Below, piece by piece: positions 30,091 to 41,700 of a DNA stretch of 64,000 nt. Each line of letters starts with the position of its first letter. The first letter of the stretch is position 1. The stretch is from Bugula neritina (Eukaryota > Bryozoa > Gymnolaemata > Cheilostomatida > Bugulidae): positions 6,092,251 through 6,156,250 of the forward strand of contig OZ037773.1 of NCBI GenBank assembly GCA_964035545.1, in the 5' to 3' direction. The position numbers and the translations under genes were made by a program. The notes under the pieces were generated by a model. That model saw only the letters and a list, made by a program, of their open reading frames with translations, made no database searches and had not been told where the DNA came from.

Positions 30091-31635
30091 AGTTTCAGTT
30101 TCTAATTCTTAGAGTTGGAGTTAGTTGTTTACTTTTATATTCACATTGAAAAGTTTTTAGTTCAACTTTTCACTTTTAAATTTTATTTTAGATATTTTAA
30201 TACGTAGTGATTTAGTTCCCCAATAGCAATAGGAAGAGCCAAGGACACTACTCATAATCATACTCACTTAAATTTACGGTTACTAATAGTAATAGTAATA
30301 TTAATAGTAATTACATGTGGTACTGGTACTGGCACTCTGCTGGTACCTGTACGGTCACGGGTAGTACTAGTTGTACTGGCTTTGACTGTGCTTGTCCTGT
30401 GACCGTGTAGGTTATGTCAATTTGTCACTTTTACTTTTGGTTGTTAGTATTGTTGCAAGAGCTTTTTTGTGGCTTTAAAAAAATTATTATGTGATGAAAG
30501 CTCCTGCAACAAGTATTTTTAATTTTAATTCATTTGTTACAGTCGTAGTTTCGATTGAATTTGTGTACATAAGAGCAATGCAGATATTTCATTTTCTTTT
30601 TAGCCTAAAGATGATTATCAAGATGTTAAATTTCAAATTGGTTTAAAAAGTTAAAAACTATTTTTTTAGTAATGTTATACTTATAATAATAGAGATGAGA
30701 ATTCAATCCGAACGTGAGTTTGACTGCACAGTGAGATTTTTCTTTCACACTGTAGTACACCTATAATCCTAAACTCTAAAGAGAAGAAAGCTGTTGTAGT
30801 TTTTCTTGCAGTTATACTAATTGCTATTTTCATCACTTACTGATTTCAGATTTGCTTTGGTTTTTAATCTAGTCATTGGATGGCACTTTTTGACATTTAT
30901 TCTTCTTTCTAGCAGTTTCAGGCGACTACTCTGCATCTATTTGGCTTTGTATTTGCCGTGCCAGGTTGCTTCATAGCTTTCATAGTGTTAAGAGGTGCAC
31001 CAATATTGCAGTCCGACTTTATTGTTACTTATTAGTATCTACATGCATTAAAGCAAGATACTTCAGTGTATACGTCAGTGTCTCATGCATAGGACTGAGG
31101 ACTACAATTTTGCTCCTAATGATTTTTAATAACATGTCCCATTTTTACACTCAGATGCTACATGAATTGAATTTTTACCTATATATTTGCAGAATCATAC
31201 TTGTAATTGTTAATGTGCACAACTGATGTTCATTGGGGACTAAAAATGAGAATGACAAGTTTGAAACTTGCTTTAATTTTTTCACTTTATGTGTCTTAAA
31301 ACTAACGTTGACTATAATATGTCATTAACTAAAATTTGAGCCAAATACGTCTGAATTTCTGTATGCCGATTGGCATAAACATCATGTGATGTAATAACTA
31401 TCAAGAAAGTTTTACACAATTAAATGTATATTAGTGCTATCAAATATACTTATGTTAATTGTAAAGAAAATTTTTTTGAATTGGAGTAAGTTGTTTAAAT
31501 GTTTATGTTGTAATGTCATTTGCAACTTGTACTTTCAGAGTTTTAATTTTGATTTTCAGACCTACACCCAATTCTAGAACTGAAAAACTGGCCACTACAA
31601 AGCACTGGTATTCGCCATAATATTCAAGTTATAAT

Positions 31636-33704
31636 ATGTTAGGTGAACCTGCTGCGTCTCCCATTGCTAAGACAGATCAATCAGAGTCCACACTGCCTCC
31701 TGTGGAGAACGGAGCAAGTGCGGTAGACTATCAGCAACTGGTTAATAAATTACATAATATAACAGTTGATGAGTCAGTAGACACTTCGTTTGGGGGAGAC
31801 AATTCACTAACGTCTGCTCCAGTTACTACTCCACCCAGTTCTCCCTCTCGCAATAGTTTAGTCAATGGTTCTCAAGTGGCTTCAGCAGAAGACACTGAAG
31901 TCTTACTCTCGACAGATGAACACGGGTTCAGCTACGTTCGTTATGAGTCAGAATTACAGATGAGTGACATCATGACTTTGATCTCTAAGGACTTGTCTGA
32001 ACCCTATTCTATATACACTTATCGGTACTTCATCCACAACTGGCCAGACCTCTGCTTTCTGGTAATTCTACTTCTATACTTGCTCACGTTTCCTTCACAT
32101 TTATAATACATTAATTGAATTAAATAAAATAATTAATAAATGTATGATTAGCTTCTAAATATAGATTATGTATGATTAAATAAATTAATTAATAAATGTC
32201 TATTATTTGTTAGATTAGCTGCTGAATACAGATTATGTATAACTACTAGTCATAACCTATAAAGCAAGCTCTACTTATTGAACTATCAGGAATGTTGAAG
32301 TTGAGTTTTTTTAAGTTATGTTTTTTCTTTTTTCATCATTCATAGTCTGAGTGTATGATCATTGCAGGCAAAGGATGGCTCTGTAACTATAGGTGCCATA
32401 GTGTGTAAGCTTGACCCACACAAGAGAACTTTAAGGAAACGAGGCTACATAGCCATGTTAGCTATAGACCATAGCTATAGGAGAAAAGGCATAGGTGAGT
32501 CTACCAACATTACTTACCATCAGTCATTTAAATGTGTTGCTATTGACCTAATTTTGGAAAATGATACCTTTAAATGACCAAGCAAGCATTTCCAAGCCAA
32601 ACACCATATAATATATAATTATACTCATGAATCTGAGACGTGTAATATTATGGAGACCTCGAATACAGCCTGCTACTAATTTATTTTTTATTAAAAAAAC
32701 TTTGTTGGGAAAAATTAGGGGAATCAGATTCTGTCTGAATCCGATAGACTAGTTGTGTATAGAAATCTTGATAAGTATTCAGCAAATGCAGAAATGGTTT
32801 TGAATTCCATGAGTTTCTTGTATTTCACAGAAGTAAAGGCTTGTTCTGTGATTGACCTATTGACCTATTTGTAACTCACAGCTCACCATACTTTTGTTTA
32901 TGTATTGCTAGGCAGCCAGTTGGCGAGTTTAGCCATAAATGCTATGAGTGTCCAGCAAGCTGATGAGGTAAGACAACTACCACTCTGTCTTTATTGCTAA
33001 TCCAACTTGAAACTGTAAGTTATATTGTATTGAGAGACTAATCTTATATTTATCTAGTACATTCCAACTTCTTGTGTTTTATCAAGAGCCCAAACCATAT
33101 TATTGTAATTAAATAGATACGTTATCTATAATAGGATTTAGTTTGTTCAGACGTCTATTCTCTACTTGGGTGCAGTAGTGGAGAAATTTTAATAGCTCTA
33201 GCTCTTCAATTCTAATAAATTTTGGTTTGGGACATGATTGAAATTCTTGGGAAAACATAACTTCTTTTGCTAAATTTTATTGTTGGTAAAACAGACTTTA
33301 CTCAATTTCTCCATTACTGCACCTACCCCCTATGCTTTGTTGTACTGTTTATTTAGTCAATGTTTTAGCTCTACATGTAGTTGATGTTGGTGCTGTGCAG
33401 CATATCAATTTGCTATAATGGAGATTGAACAGGTGCCAAGTTTTTTACAACTGTTTCAAAATCGGCTAAATTTCTGTTTTAAGACTTCAATAAACTGAAA
33501 TACTTGTTATCGACATAACTTTAGATACGGCCTGCTTACCATTTCAACAGCATGTGATTCTTGTAGATTGTTCTGGAAACAGAAGTGAGTAATCTGTCTG
33601 CGTTGCATCTTTATGAGAAGTTAGGCTTTGTTAGAGATAAGAGACTGTATAAATACTACCTCAACGGTGTAGATGCCTTCCGTCTAAAACTCTGGCTCAC
33701 GTAG
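31636..33704 (+). CDS. NAA30: NAA30, catalytic subunit of NatC N-terminal acetyltransferase
   Basis: Four exons, 31636-32061, 32368-32494, 32912-32967 and 33567-33704, join in phase to 248 residues. The first 95 residues are disordered and Ser/Thr-rich. The GNAT fold starts at [12 protein letters not shown] and continues with [39 protein letters not shown] (the acetyl-CoA binding loop, R-R-K-G-I-G), and [18 protein letters not shown]. NatC, with NAA35 and NAA38, acetylates Met-Leu/Ile/Phe/Trp N-termini on ribosomes. The ATG at 31636 is the first in frame; an intron end at about 31559 suggests an upstream non-coding exon. AATAAA at 33812-33817 is the likely polyadenylation signal. Confidence 0.95.
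33169..33323. mobile_element. MITE copy 1
   Basis: The terminal inverted repeats GGTGCAGTAGTGGAGAAATT (33169-33188) and AATTTCTCCATTACTGCACC (33304-33323) differ at one position. It is about 155 bp and lies in the last NAA30 intron. It has no coding capacity. Confidence 0.8.
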
Positions 33705-33811
33705 ATCTCAAGCTATTGAAATGGTTATTTTAGGTTTTCTAATGGTAGAAATATAGCAGCAGGTTTTAAACTGTTATTTTCTGTGATGAACTGCTTTTCA
33801 ATTCAATAATA

Positions 33812-33817
33812 AATAAA
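33812..33817 (+). terminator. NAA30 polyadenylation signal
   Basis: AATAAA 108 bp after the NAA30 stop codon. Confidence 0.7.
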
Positions 33818-34365
33818 GCATATTTTTATATTACGTAAGAAACTCTTTTTAGTTTCTAAGCGCATTTAGACTATTGTACATCTAACTAATAATGTCCAGG
33901 CGTTACTATGGCAACATGTAAAATATTTGTTATTTGTCAAGCTCTATTTTTGACTAGTCATCATTGTTCGATTTCAATCATTTCCAATGTCAAAAGTGAA
34001 ACTCATTGGTGAAAACTTACTTTTAATTGCCAAATTGGTGCTTTACATATTTAGAAAGCTCGCTCAGAGTGAGTTTGAAAATGCGGATTCAGCAAATTTA
34101 TTTTGTCATCTGCTGTATTGCCTTTTAAAAATACAAATTTACATTACACTACAGCATATTTATAAACAAGATAACTAAAAATAATTTTCGTTTGCAAATC
34201 CACTGCCATTTGTACATAACTGGTTAGTAAATTTTACAAAATTGGAGACCTCTGTCCTAAAGCCACCAGCTTCTGTAAACAATGTTGATTGGTAGTTTTA
34301 GTTTTTTAAAATCAGTATAGAAGTATTTCAAAAGCCTGTTGAGCTGCGCAGAGAGGGTGGTTTAG
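33818..34365. other. Convergent spacer
   Basis: 3' untranslated regions of NAA30 and of the minus-strand gene at 34366-35486. No other feature is seen; an open frame at 33987-34178 looks accidental. Confidence 0.5.
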
Positions 34366-35486
34366 CTAGCGTCGATGAAGCACAAAGTAAAGTATTAGAC
34401 CGAGAGGAAATGCTGACAAAACTACTAGAATAATGCAGCAGCAGTGAGACTTTTTTATTTTAACCCGAGAACCACAGTGCAGGTAGTCTGATTGTTGGGT
34501 GGTGGCATCATCGTCCCCATCAAATGCTTCGTATTGAGCCTCAGCTCCACCTACAGTTATCAAATGTTTCGTATTGAGCCCCAGCTCCACCTACAGTTGT
34601 GATTCAAATTCTTACTGTTTAACATATTGGATCATATTTAGAATTTAACTTATGCAAGCATTTGTGTTGGGTACGTATATTAATAGCTATTTCGCTGTAA
34701 GAAAGGCTATTTTTTTAATATAAAACATCCAATGATTGTTGATCGATTTAATATTTCTCAATTAGTGAAACATTTAAATAGACTGGTTAAGAAAACCTCC
34801 AGTATGTTAGTTAAAGACTAAAATGCTGCTTTACCTTGCTTTCTGTATTTGACAGCTTTCTGTTCCCAATTAATTGTAACATCAGAGCTTTCGATTGGTC
34901 CATAACCTAAATCTCCTGACATTGGCTGAACTATTGACCAATTATTTGACGGCAATGCTATCTCATTGTTTGTGTCAATTACAGACAACTCCCTCTCAAT
35001 GTTGTGATTCGCTTGATCTGCTGCGGTGTCAAGCTCTGTACTGTCTTTAGGGAGGTTTAGTCCTAAATCGGTGTGAACTTCTGTTGATTGGCCAGTAATG
35101 TCTGCATGTAAAGTGCTGGTCTCGGTTGCAGCAGAATCACAGAGTTGTGTTTCCTTGTCTAGAGCTAGATTGTCATACGCGTGCTGAGCAGATCTCTCTA
35201 TGCTGTCGGATACGTCCAGGCCGCTGCCCTCGTACTGATCACTGTCTCTATGACCACATTCTGTTCTCTTTGGTAATGAGGTGCTAGAATCAGCTTCTTC
35301 TGCTGGTTTCTTATTTTCCAAATTTTTATTTGGTTCTTGTGACTCACTGCACGTCTGCAACTCACTTCCTGTGGAGCTTGTGACTAGATTATCTGGATTG
35401 TCATTTGATATGCTTTCAGTCCGTTGCTCTGGTTCCACTTCATCCTCACCTACCGACAAAGACATGTTTACCTCTCCGGAGGCCAT
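34366..35486 (-). CDS. Acidic protein with C-terminal membrane anchor, unrecognised
   Basis: Two exons, 35486-34835 and 34550-34366, join in phase to 278 residues. The start MASGEVNMS is the first ATG after a plausible leader. The first 215 residues are Ser/Glu/Asp/Asn-rich and probably disordered. Exon 2 adds EAFDGDDDATTQQ and ends in a Cys/Leu/Ile-rich hydrophobic segment (HCCCIILVVLSAFPLGLIL) and HRR, which looks like a tail anchor placing the bulk in the cytosol. No signal peptide is seen. The 3' splice site of the intron is duplicated: 34590 and 34550 both carry CTGTAG followed by GTGGAGCTG. Only 34550 keeps the frame to the anchor; 34590 runs into a stop after 17 codons. Confidence 0.6.
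34551..34590 (-). repeat. 40-bp tandem duplication of a splice acceptor
   Basis: The 40 bp ending at each CTGTAG acceptor (34590 and 34550) are near-identical: GTGGAGCTG-G/A-GGCTCAATACGAA occurs twice. Confidence 0.8.
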
Positions 35487-37214
35487 CTTAGCTCTGATGG
35501 TAGACACACTGATACACTTGCAAGTTATTATAAAGATCATATAATTGGAGATGCCTATAGTGTTACATTGATTAAGAGAAAACAAAGCTATTGTGTGCAT
35601 TGTCAATGTTTCAAGAATATGTAAGCATTACTGCTTGATCACCATTCAATATAACATAAACATTATTGATCTGGGTCTTTATATTGGTGATCACAATATA
35701 TAATAAAGGTAAGACAAATCTATCTCTTTGTGATGGAACTTGTCAAAAAATCACAATACACCATAGTAAAGTAGATAAATAATTATAAGGCTATTTGTTA
35801 AAAACTGTAAATAGATATTTTAATTTTTTAAATAAAGTGTAACAAGGTTGTTAGAGATTGCCGTTTTACCCTCCATGCTTCACTTTTGCACTCTTGTATC
35901 ACAATACCATTAAAGATAGAGGGAGATCTTTTGAATGGTGCAGACATAGAATTGTGCTGGACTGGAGTGTTGGAAAGAACTTTATAATATCTGGAAAGCT
36001 AGAGATAAATAACTAATATTATTCAGAGTCTTCAATATCTGGTCTTCTCAAAGCCAAGAGAAAATCTAAACAACTTTCAAGCAAACATTTGTTCCTGGGA
36101 AATGTCTTCAGAAATGCTGTAACCTATACAGAGCATGTAAAGCTAAAGACAGTTACTTTTATAGATGTAGAGAATTTTCTCAAGAGATTTGGTGAATAAA
36201 AGGTGCAATTCTTCAAACCCTAAATGCCCTCTTCAGGGCCACCAACTTACACTAAAGTGTCCCAGTTTTTTGAGGAACACCATTGATAAAGCGTCAATTA
36301 AGAATGTACAGGTCATTAAATTGACTATCTTTTTTTCACAAATGCTATATTTTCCAATAACAAACAGCTATTGATTTTAGTGAATGATAAATTCATTGAC
36401 ACCATGGTAGGCAAACTTAAAGTTTGTAATAATATAAAGATATATAAATTATAATAATATTATATCTTTGCATGTTTCTTTTGCACTAATTGCTAGTTAC
36501 GCACTGCAACTCCTTCAAGAAACTTTAAAGTTGCGTTTATACTTCTACTGAAAAGTGATATCATTGGTTTTTTATACTTGAATGCATGTAAAATAAATTA
36601 TACAATTTTCTATTAAATACATTCATATACCTTTGGATAGTTCACAGTAAAATGTTCCAAATGCAAATAATGTGCAGATAAAAAAAAGTTTCAGCCCGTA
36701 CAACTCTTCATGTTTAGCTTCCTTTGCTGATTGTAAAGCAGGTTTTAGTGCACCTAGTTTAGAACTTATGGTGAGTTTCACTTTCAAAGTGTATAATAGA
36801 TCACTTACTTATTAGAAAATTAATACCTTTAAAAGTTATGTAGTCTTGTACAACTGCATTATATAGGCAGACGTTGAGGTGAAAATCAAATTTCAGGACT
36901 CATGTAAAATCATATTATATATGATTTTGTGTTTTGTTTTAATTTCAAATCTTGTTCCAGATTTTGAATATGTAATATTTCTACCAAGATATGCAGCTAT
37001 AATGAAGATATTGTGGCTATACAATGCTGTTTTATATTTACACTTAAAAGATAGTAAACAATTCAATCAATACAAGATGACAATATTTGAGGTGGTGGTA
37101 CATATATCCCATAGGTCTTAATTCTATATATATATATATATATTTAAGGCATAGATATGTGCATAATGACGGTGCACTATATATTTGAATAATTTGCTAT
37201 AATCATATAGAATA
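35487..37214. other. Intergenic, no gene seen
   Basis: AT-rich, with a TA-repeat near 37125-37145. Open frames at 36189-36374 and 36879-37121 show no domain, codon or splice evidence. Confidence 0.5.
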
Positions 37215-38413
37215 TCATTGAAATATCAAAATAAAAACAGTCATAAGAGATGCAAAGAACAGTACTATTACAAGGGAAAGACCAACTTTACTCGTTAATA
37301 GATCTGCTAATAAGCTAATTGCAGCCACCATACATGTTTCTCCTTCTCCTGCTGCTTGATCTGTTTTGTATTCTGTAACTTGAAAAACAGGTCAATTAAA
37401 TTAAAGTTGAATTAATGCCATATAATATTAGCATGTATCCATCTATAATGTATTACAATGTATTGAAACTCAATAATCTTACAGCGCAGAATGAGTCGTA
37501 ATTTTAACCCACCATCAGTCGTTGACACTGTGTCTTCATTCCCCTCACCAGTTGCCTGGATATGCCCCAGAGCTGAGGCTATCGAGTTTCTGCTGCCTGA
37601 ATTATTGTCACTCGATTTGTCACTATCCTGTCCAGAAACAATGTTCCCATCTATCCCACTCATTCTGCTCTGCTCCCTTGAGCCGGCTCTGCTCTTAGAA
37701 TTACCTCCCCCTGTTAACTTATGGTAGCAATTCCTTTGCCTGTGGGAACTTTCATTTCGATTGGCTGCATCTATTGGATGACCACCTATGCTAACAGACT
37801 CAAGGCTGTGATTAGCTGATGCATTGCTTGGGCTATTGTTCGAGCCTCTAGCTGTACCGCTAGACAAGTTTGTACTCCATATTATGTTGCTAGTGTTGGT
37901 GGGTAAACCAGATGACCTCCCTGCTCTGTTGTACTGAAACTCGGTTGAGGAATTTATGCCATTAACGTGAGTTGCTGAAAAGGAAGAACTGGCAGCAGGT
38001 GTACGTGATGCTATCGAGTTACTGTCATTTGGTGATGGCACTAAAGGGGTAGAACTCGTAGGTGCTCGAGAAGCAACAGAACTTTCATCATCTACTTGAG
38101 TCGCTGAAAAAGGAGACAGGGTAGACGCTGTACGTGATGTTATAAAACTACCGTCATTTGGTTGCCATGCAGAAAACACAGAGCTGTTGGCGGCTCGAGA
38201 AGCAACAGAACTTCTGTCATCCACTTGAGATGCTGAAAAGGTAGTAGAACTAGAGGCGCGAGATGATCTTACAGAAATATCACACGGATGCTGAACTGAT
38301 GCATTGGTACTCCAAGACTGTCTGGAATCATGAGAAGTTGGCCTTTCACTCGGTTGGTGAATAGAAGCAGATCTTCCAGTATCATTTGAACCAGAAAAAG
38401 ATAAGTTATCCAT
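37215..38413 (-). CDS. Ser-rich repeat protein with putative C-terminal membrane segment
   Basis: A long exon from the ATG at 38413 to about 37513, then a short exon 37372-37215. About 300 residues of low-complexity Ser/Asn/Thr sequence contain 4-5 imperfect 21-residue repeats (FSASQVDDRSSVASRA, FSATQVDDESSVASRA, FSATHVNGINSS). With the GTGGGT donor at 37512 the second exon reads in phase and ends in GLSLVIVLFFASLMTVFILI, a probable transmembrane tail. With a stronger GTAAGA donor 30 nt downstream (37482) the junction itself makes a TAA stop. The choice could therefore give anchored or soluble forms. I do not recognise the family. Confidence 0.5.
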
Positions 38414-38725
38414 AGGCAAGAGCCTAGTTGCGCTTTCAGCAATTGCCTAGAACATTCTAATATACGTTGGGGGAAACCCCAACTGAACTATTCCAAGTTG
38501 ATACTTTATATGCTATTATCGAATCAATATCAATCTTCTCAAAATTATGGAATATCAATGATGAATTGTATTAATATATTGTTTTAATTGATAAAATTGA
38601 CTGATGTGCAAAAAAGTTTGCAGCAAATAACGATCTTAATTCAGACAACAACAACTAATGAACATAGCAACAGTCTTTAGAATCTCATTAGTTAATCAGC
38701 TGTCTTAAAGAGAGAAGCTGATTGG

Positions 38726-41700
38726 TCAGCTGTTGAGTTCCTGCTTAAGATTATAATCGTCAGGGTGATAGAGATCAGCTAGCAGTCTGTAGATGTACGG
38801 AGGGGCATAACCACCACTACAATAAAATGACATCCAATAAGATTGCAAATCAATACTGTATTGGTATTCAGTATTCGCATATAACTGCTGACTAGGGTAG
38901 ATGATATGATATGTCAAAGAGAACACAACTTTCGCGTCTCATAGTCAATTAGTTGCAGTGGTATAAAGTTGCTATACTTTGAAGGTCCTAGTTCTATATC
39001 TGCATTTACTCTTTGAATAAAGCTTTTTATTACAGAAACTCATGGATGAATTCTTTCAGTTTTCTTGTCAAACTAAAACTGCATTTTAAAACTGTGCAGT
39101 TATTTCTCTTGTAGGTAGCAAGTTGTCAATTGTGTTGCAATATTCTCAAAGAGAACATCAAAGCATATGTCTACTTTATACAAATTATAACGTATAATTT
39201 GTAAGTGCAATATGTGAGTACAACGCCTTAAACTTGTATATTTGAGCAGTTAAAAGCAATTACTTACATGTAATCGGAAGTGTATTTCACCCAAACGCTT
39301 ACATATTCATAAAGTAGATCACCTAAATACTTACATGTTCATAAAGTAGGTCACCTAAATACTTACATGTTCATAAAGCAGATCACTTAAATACTTGCAT
39401 ATTCCTAAAGTACATGTAGGTCACCTAAACACTTACATGTTGGTAGCGTACGTTGAGACTAGGTCGGGAGGTACGTAGTCATATAGCGGACAGGAAACAC
39501 TGACTCTATTTATTATCTCCCCCGAGTTGTAGGGAAGGACGTGGTGGGGAGAGATGGTCTGGTTAAACTTATCCTGGTCGTAGGAGCTGAGGTATTGGGG
39601 AGTCAGCTTGTACATGGGGGCCAGCACTATTAGCTGAATGTGAAGAGAAATATATACATTGTTAATCAACTTGTCTAGTTGGTATTATACATAGCAATAT
39701 GTGCACATAATGCACGTTATAGCTATTAGCTCGTTCGATTTTTTATTCTTTTTTTATATTTAGTCTAAACTCTAACATCTAACGTGTTAAAAGAAATTGC
39801 ATATAATTTAAACAGAAAAGATTTGCTGACAAGACGCTATGGTGTACTGATGATAATGTTTACAGGTTTGAAGCAAGTGTTATGGTTTGAGTGAAGGACT
39901 TAATACCTACAACTAATGATATTATACTCGTACAAGGAATGGCCGATGAAATAGCTGAAAAGGTTACTGAGTGGCAAGTGCAAAGGATACACTGTAACAT
40001 ACACACTCTACAACATGCTAAGTTAAATCATGCCTACTACTCGTAACGATGAAAGGCAACAGAATCAAACAACAGGAAATGTTACTCAAGAGAGTGAAAT
40101 AAACTTAGAGGAATTGTGGGTAGAGACTAACCGGAACTGAGTAATGTTTGGCAGCAAGAGCGAGTGTGTGAGTCCCACTAGATGCCTTCAACCTACAATC
40201 AGTGCATATAGCCAGTATACTATATAGCCAATAATAATACAGTCAATCGCTGCGTTTCTATTGCTTGAAATGGATGTTAGTACGGATGGATATGTGGTTG
40301 CAGTTTGCATGAACTTATGGTTTCATTCTATGCAACTGTTTCCAAACGTCGAATGAAAAATCAATTTGCATATAAAAACACAATGAGTATATACATAAAT
40401 GCTTCATATTCCAACACATGGATGATGAAATGTACTGGTCAGAGTGAAAGTTATAATGAAACCATGTCTCTCCAAGTATAGACTACAATATAGAACATAA
40501 TAACTGGTGTGTCGTAGTACATATTATAATACAGACAGTACACACTGCTATAAGATGCTTTAGCTTATCTCACATTCAAATAGTTGGTGGATTCTTTTTA
40601 GAGAATGCATAGATAGTATTCAGGCACAACTAAATAGCTAAAGAGTTTGCTAGTTAGACAGTATTTGCTAATATTCAGCATACTGTGATCATATTAATAC
40701 AAGTGGTGATAACTCCAGTAGATATGTTATTAAGTTTTGCTATATAAAAACAATATTTTAGAGGAGTCACACACATCAACGATCTATTCCACACACATCA
40801 ATGATCTCTTTAATATACTCACCCTCCGTCGGCCATGACTGAATTTGTGCCAATGATGACTTTATTACACCGTGACATCATAGCAAATACGGCAGCATCA
40901 CTGACCACTGTAGTCTTTATATCAGCTTCTGTCAGCGCTTTAGCCAGTTCATGACCCTAGAAGTAATATAACCATTATATAATACTATAACATACACGCA
41001 TATACTAATATACATTCAAATGTGTATGTATTATATATTAAATGGATCATCTTACTTCACATAGTACACTCTAGCAAACTAAAGCAAAAAGTAAAATTGG
41101 CTTAAAATTCCAAATACATATCGGAAAAAATACTAAGGAAAAGGTCTGCAACACTAAAGCCCAGATAAAAACACAGGCATATGAAATGCACAAGTTTACA
41201 GAGCAAGATCGGCTATAATTAAATGTTATTTGTCTTCTATTATGACTATCGGGGATTGAAATAATTTGTATCGCATTTAAGATCTCGATTAGAAGTCGTG
41301 TTATTTCCAGATTAAAAACTTAATTTCATAAAACTATCAAATAAATCGAGGTGACCCAAAATGACGCTACATATTAACCGATGATTCCTTATGAGTTCAC
41401 AAGTTCATAAGGTATCTTATAAACCTATGGAAGTGTACATAAGATATTATTTGAGCTGAGATAAGACAAGATGACATCCAAGCGCTCAGGCTAAGAAATT
41501 TCACAACCTAGAGCCAAAGCTATGAACTTACACGGTAGTTGGGAAAGCTTTCTGCTATAATGACTTGGAATTTTCTTTTCTTGTTTACTGCAGTCTACAA
41601 GTGTAACCATGACAACTGTAGCAAGCTATATAAACTAGAGTAGACAAAATCAACATCATTATTACAAAGTACAATGTTTTTACTTGACAAAAACTACCTA

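Larger units (their letters stand above)
28386..31635. other. Divergent intergenic spacer COA6/NAA30 with repeat tracts
   Basis: No convincing gene. The main content is degenerate hexamer sequence (about 28640-29480 and 29995-30090; a G-rich variant near 30310-30400). Open frames at 29692-29880 and 30966-31226 have no recognisable features and look accidental. The NAA30 promoter and 5' leader should lie at the right end. Confidence 0.6.

Noticed and set aside
36189-36374. Penelope-like Cys motif (CNSSNPKCPLQGH)
   Set aside because: Weak likeness over a dozen residues, with no RT or nuclease nearby.
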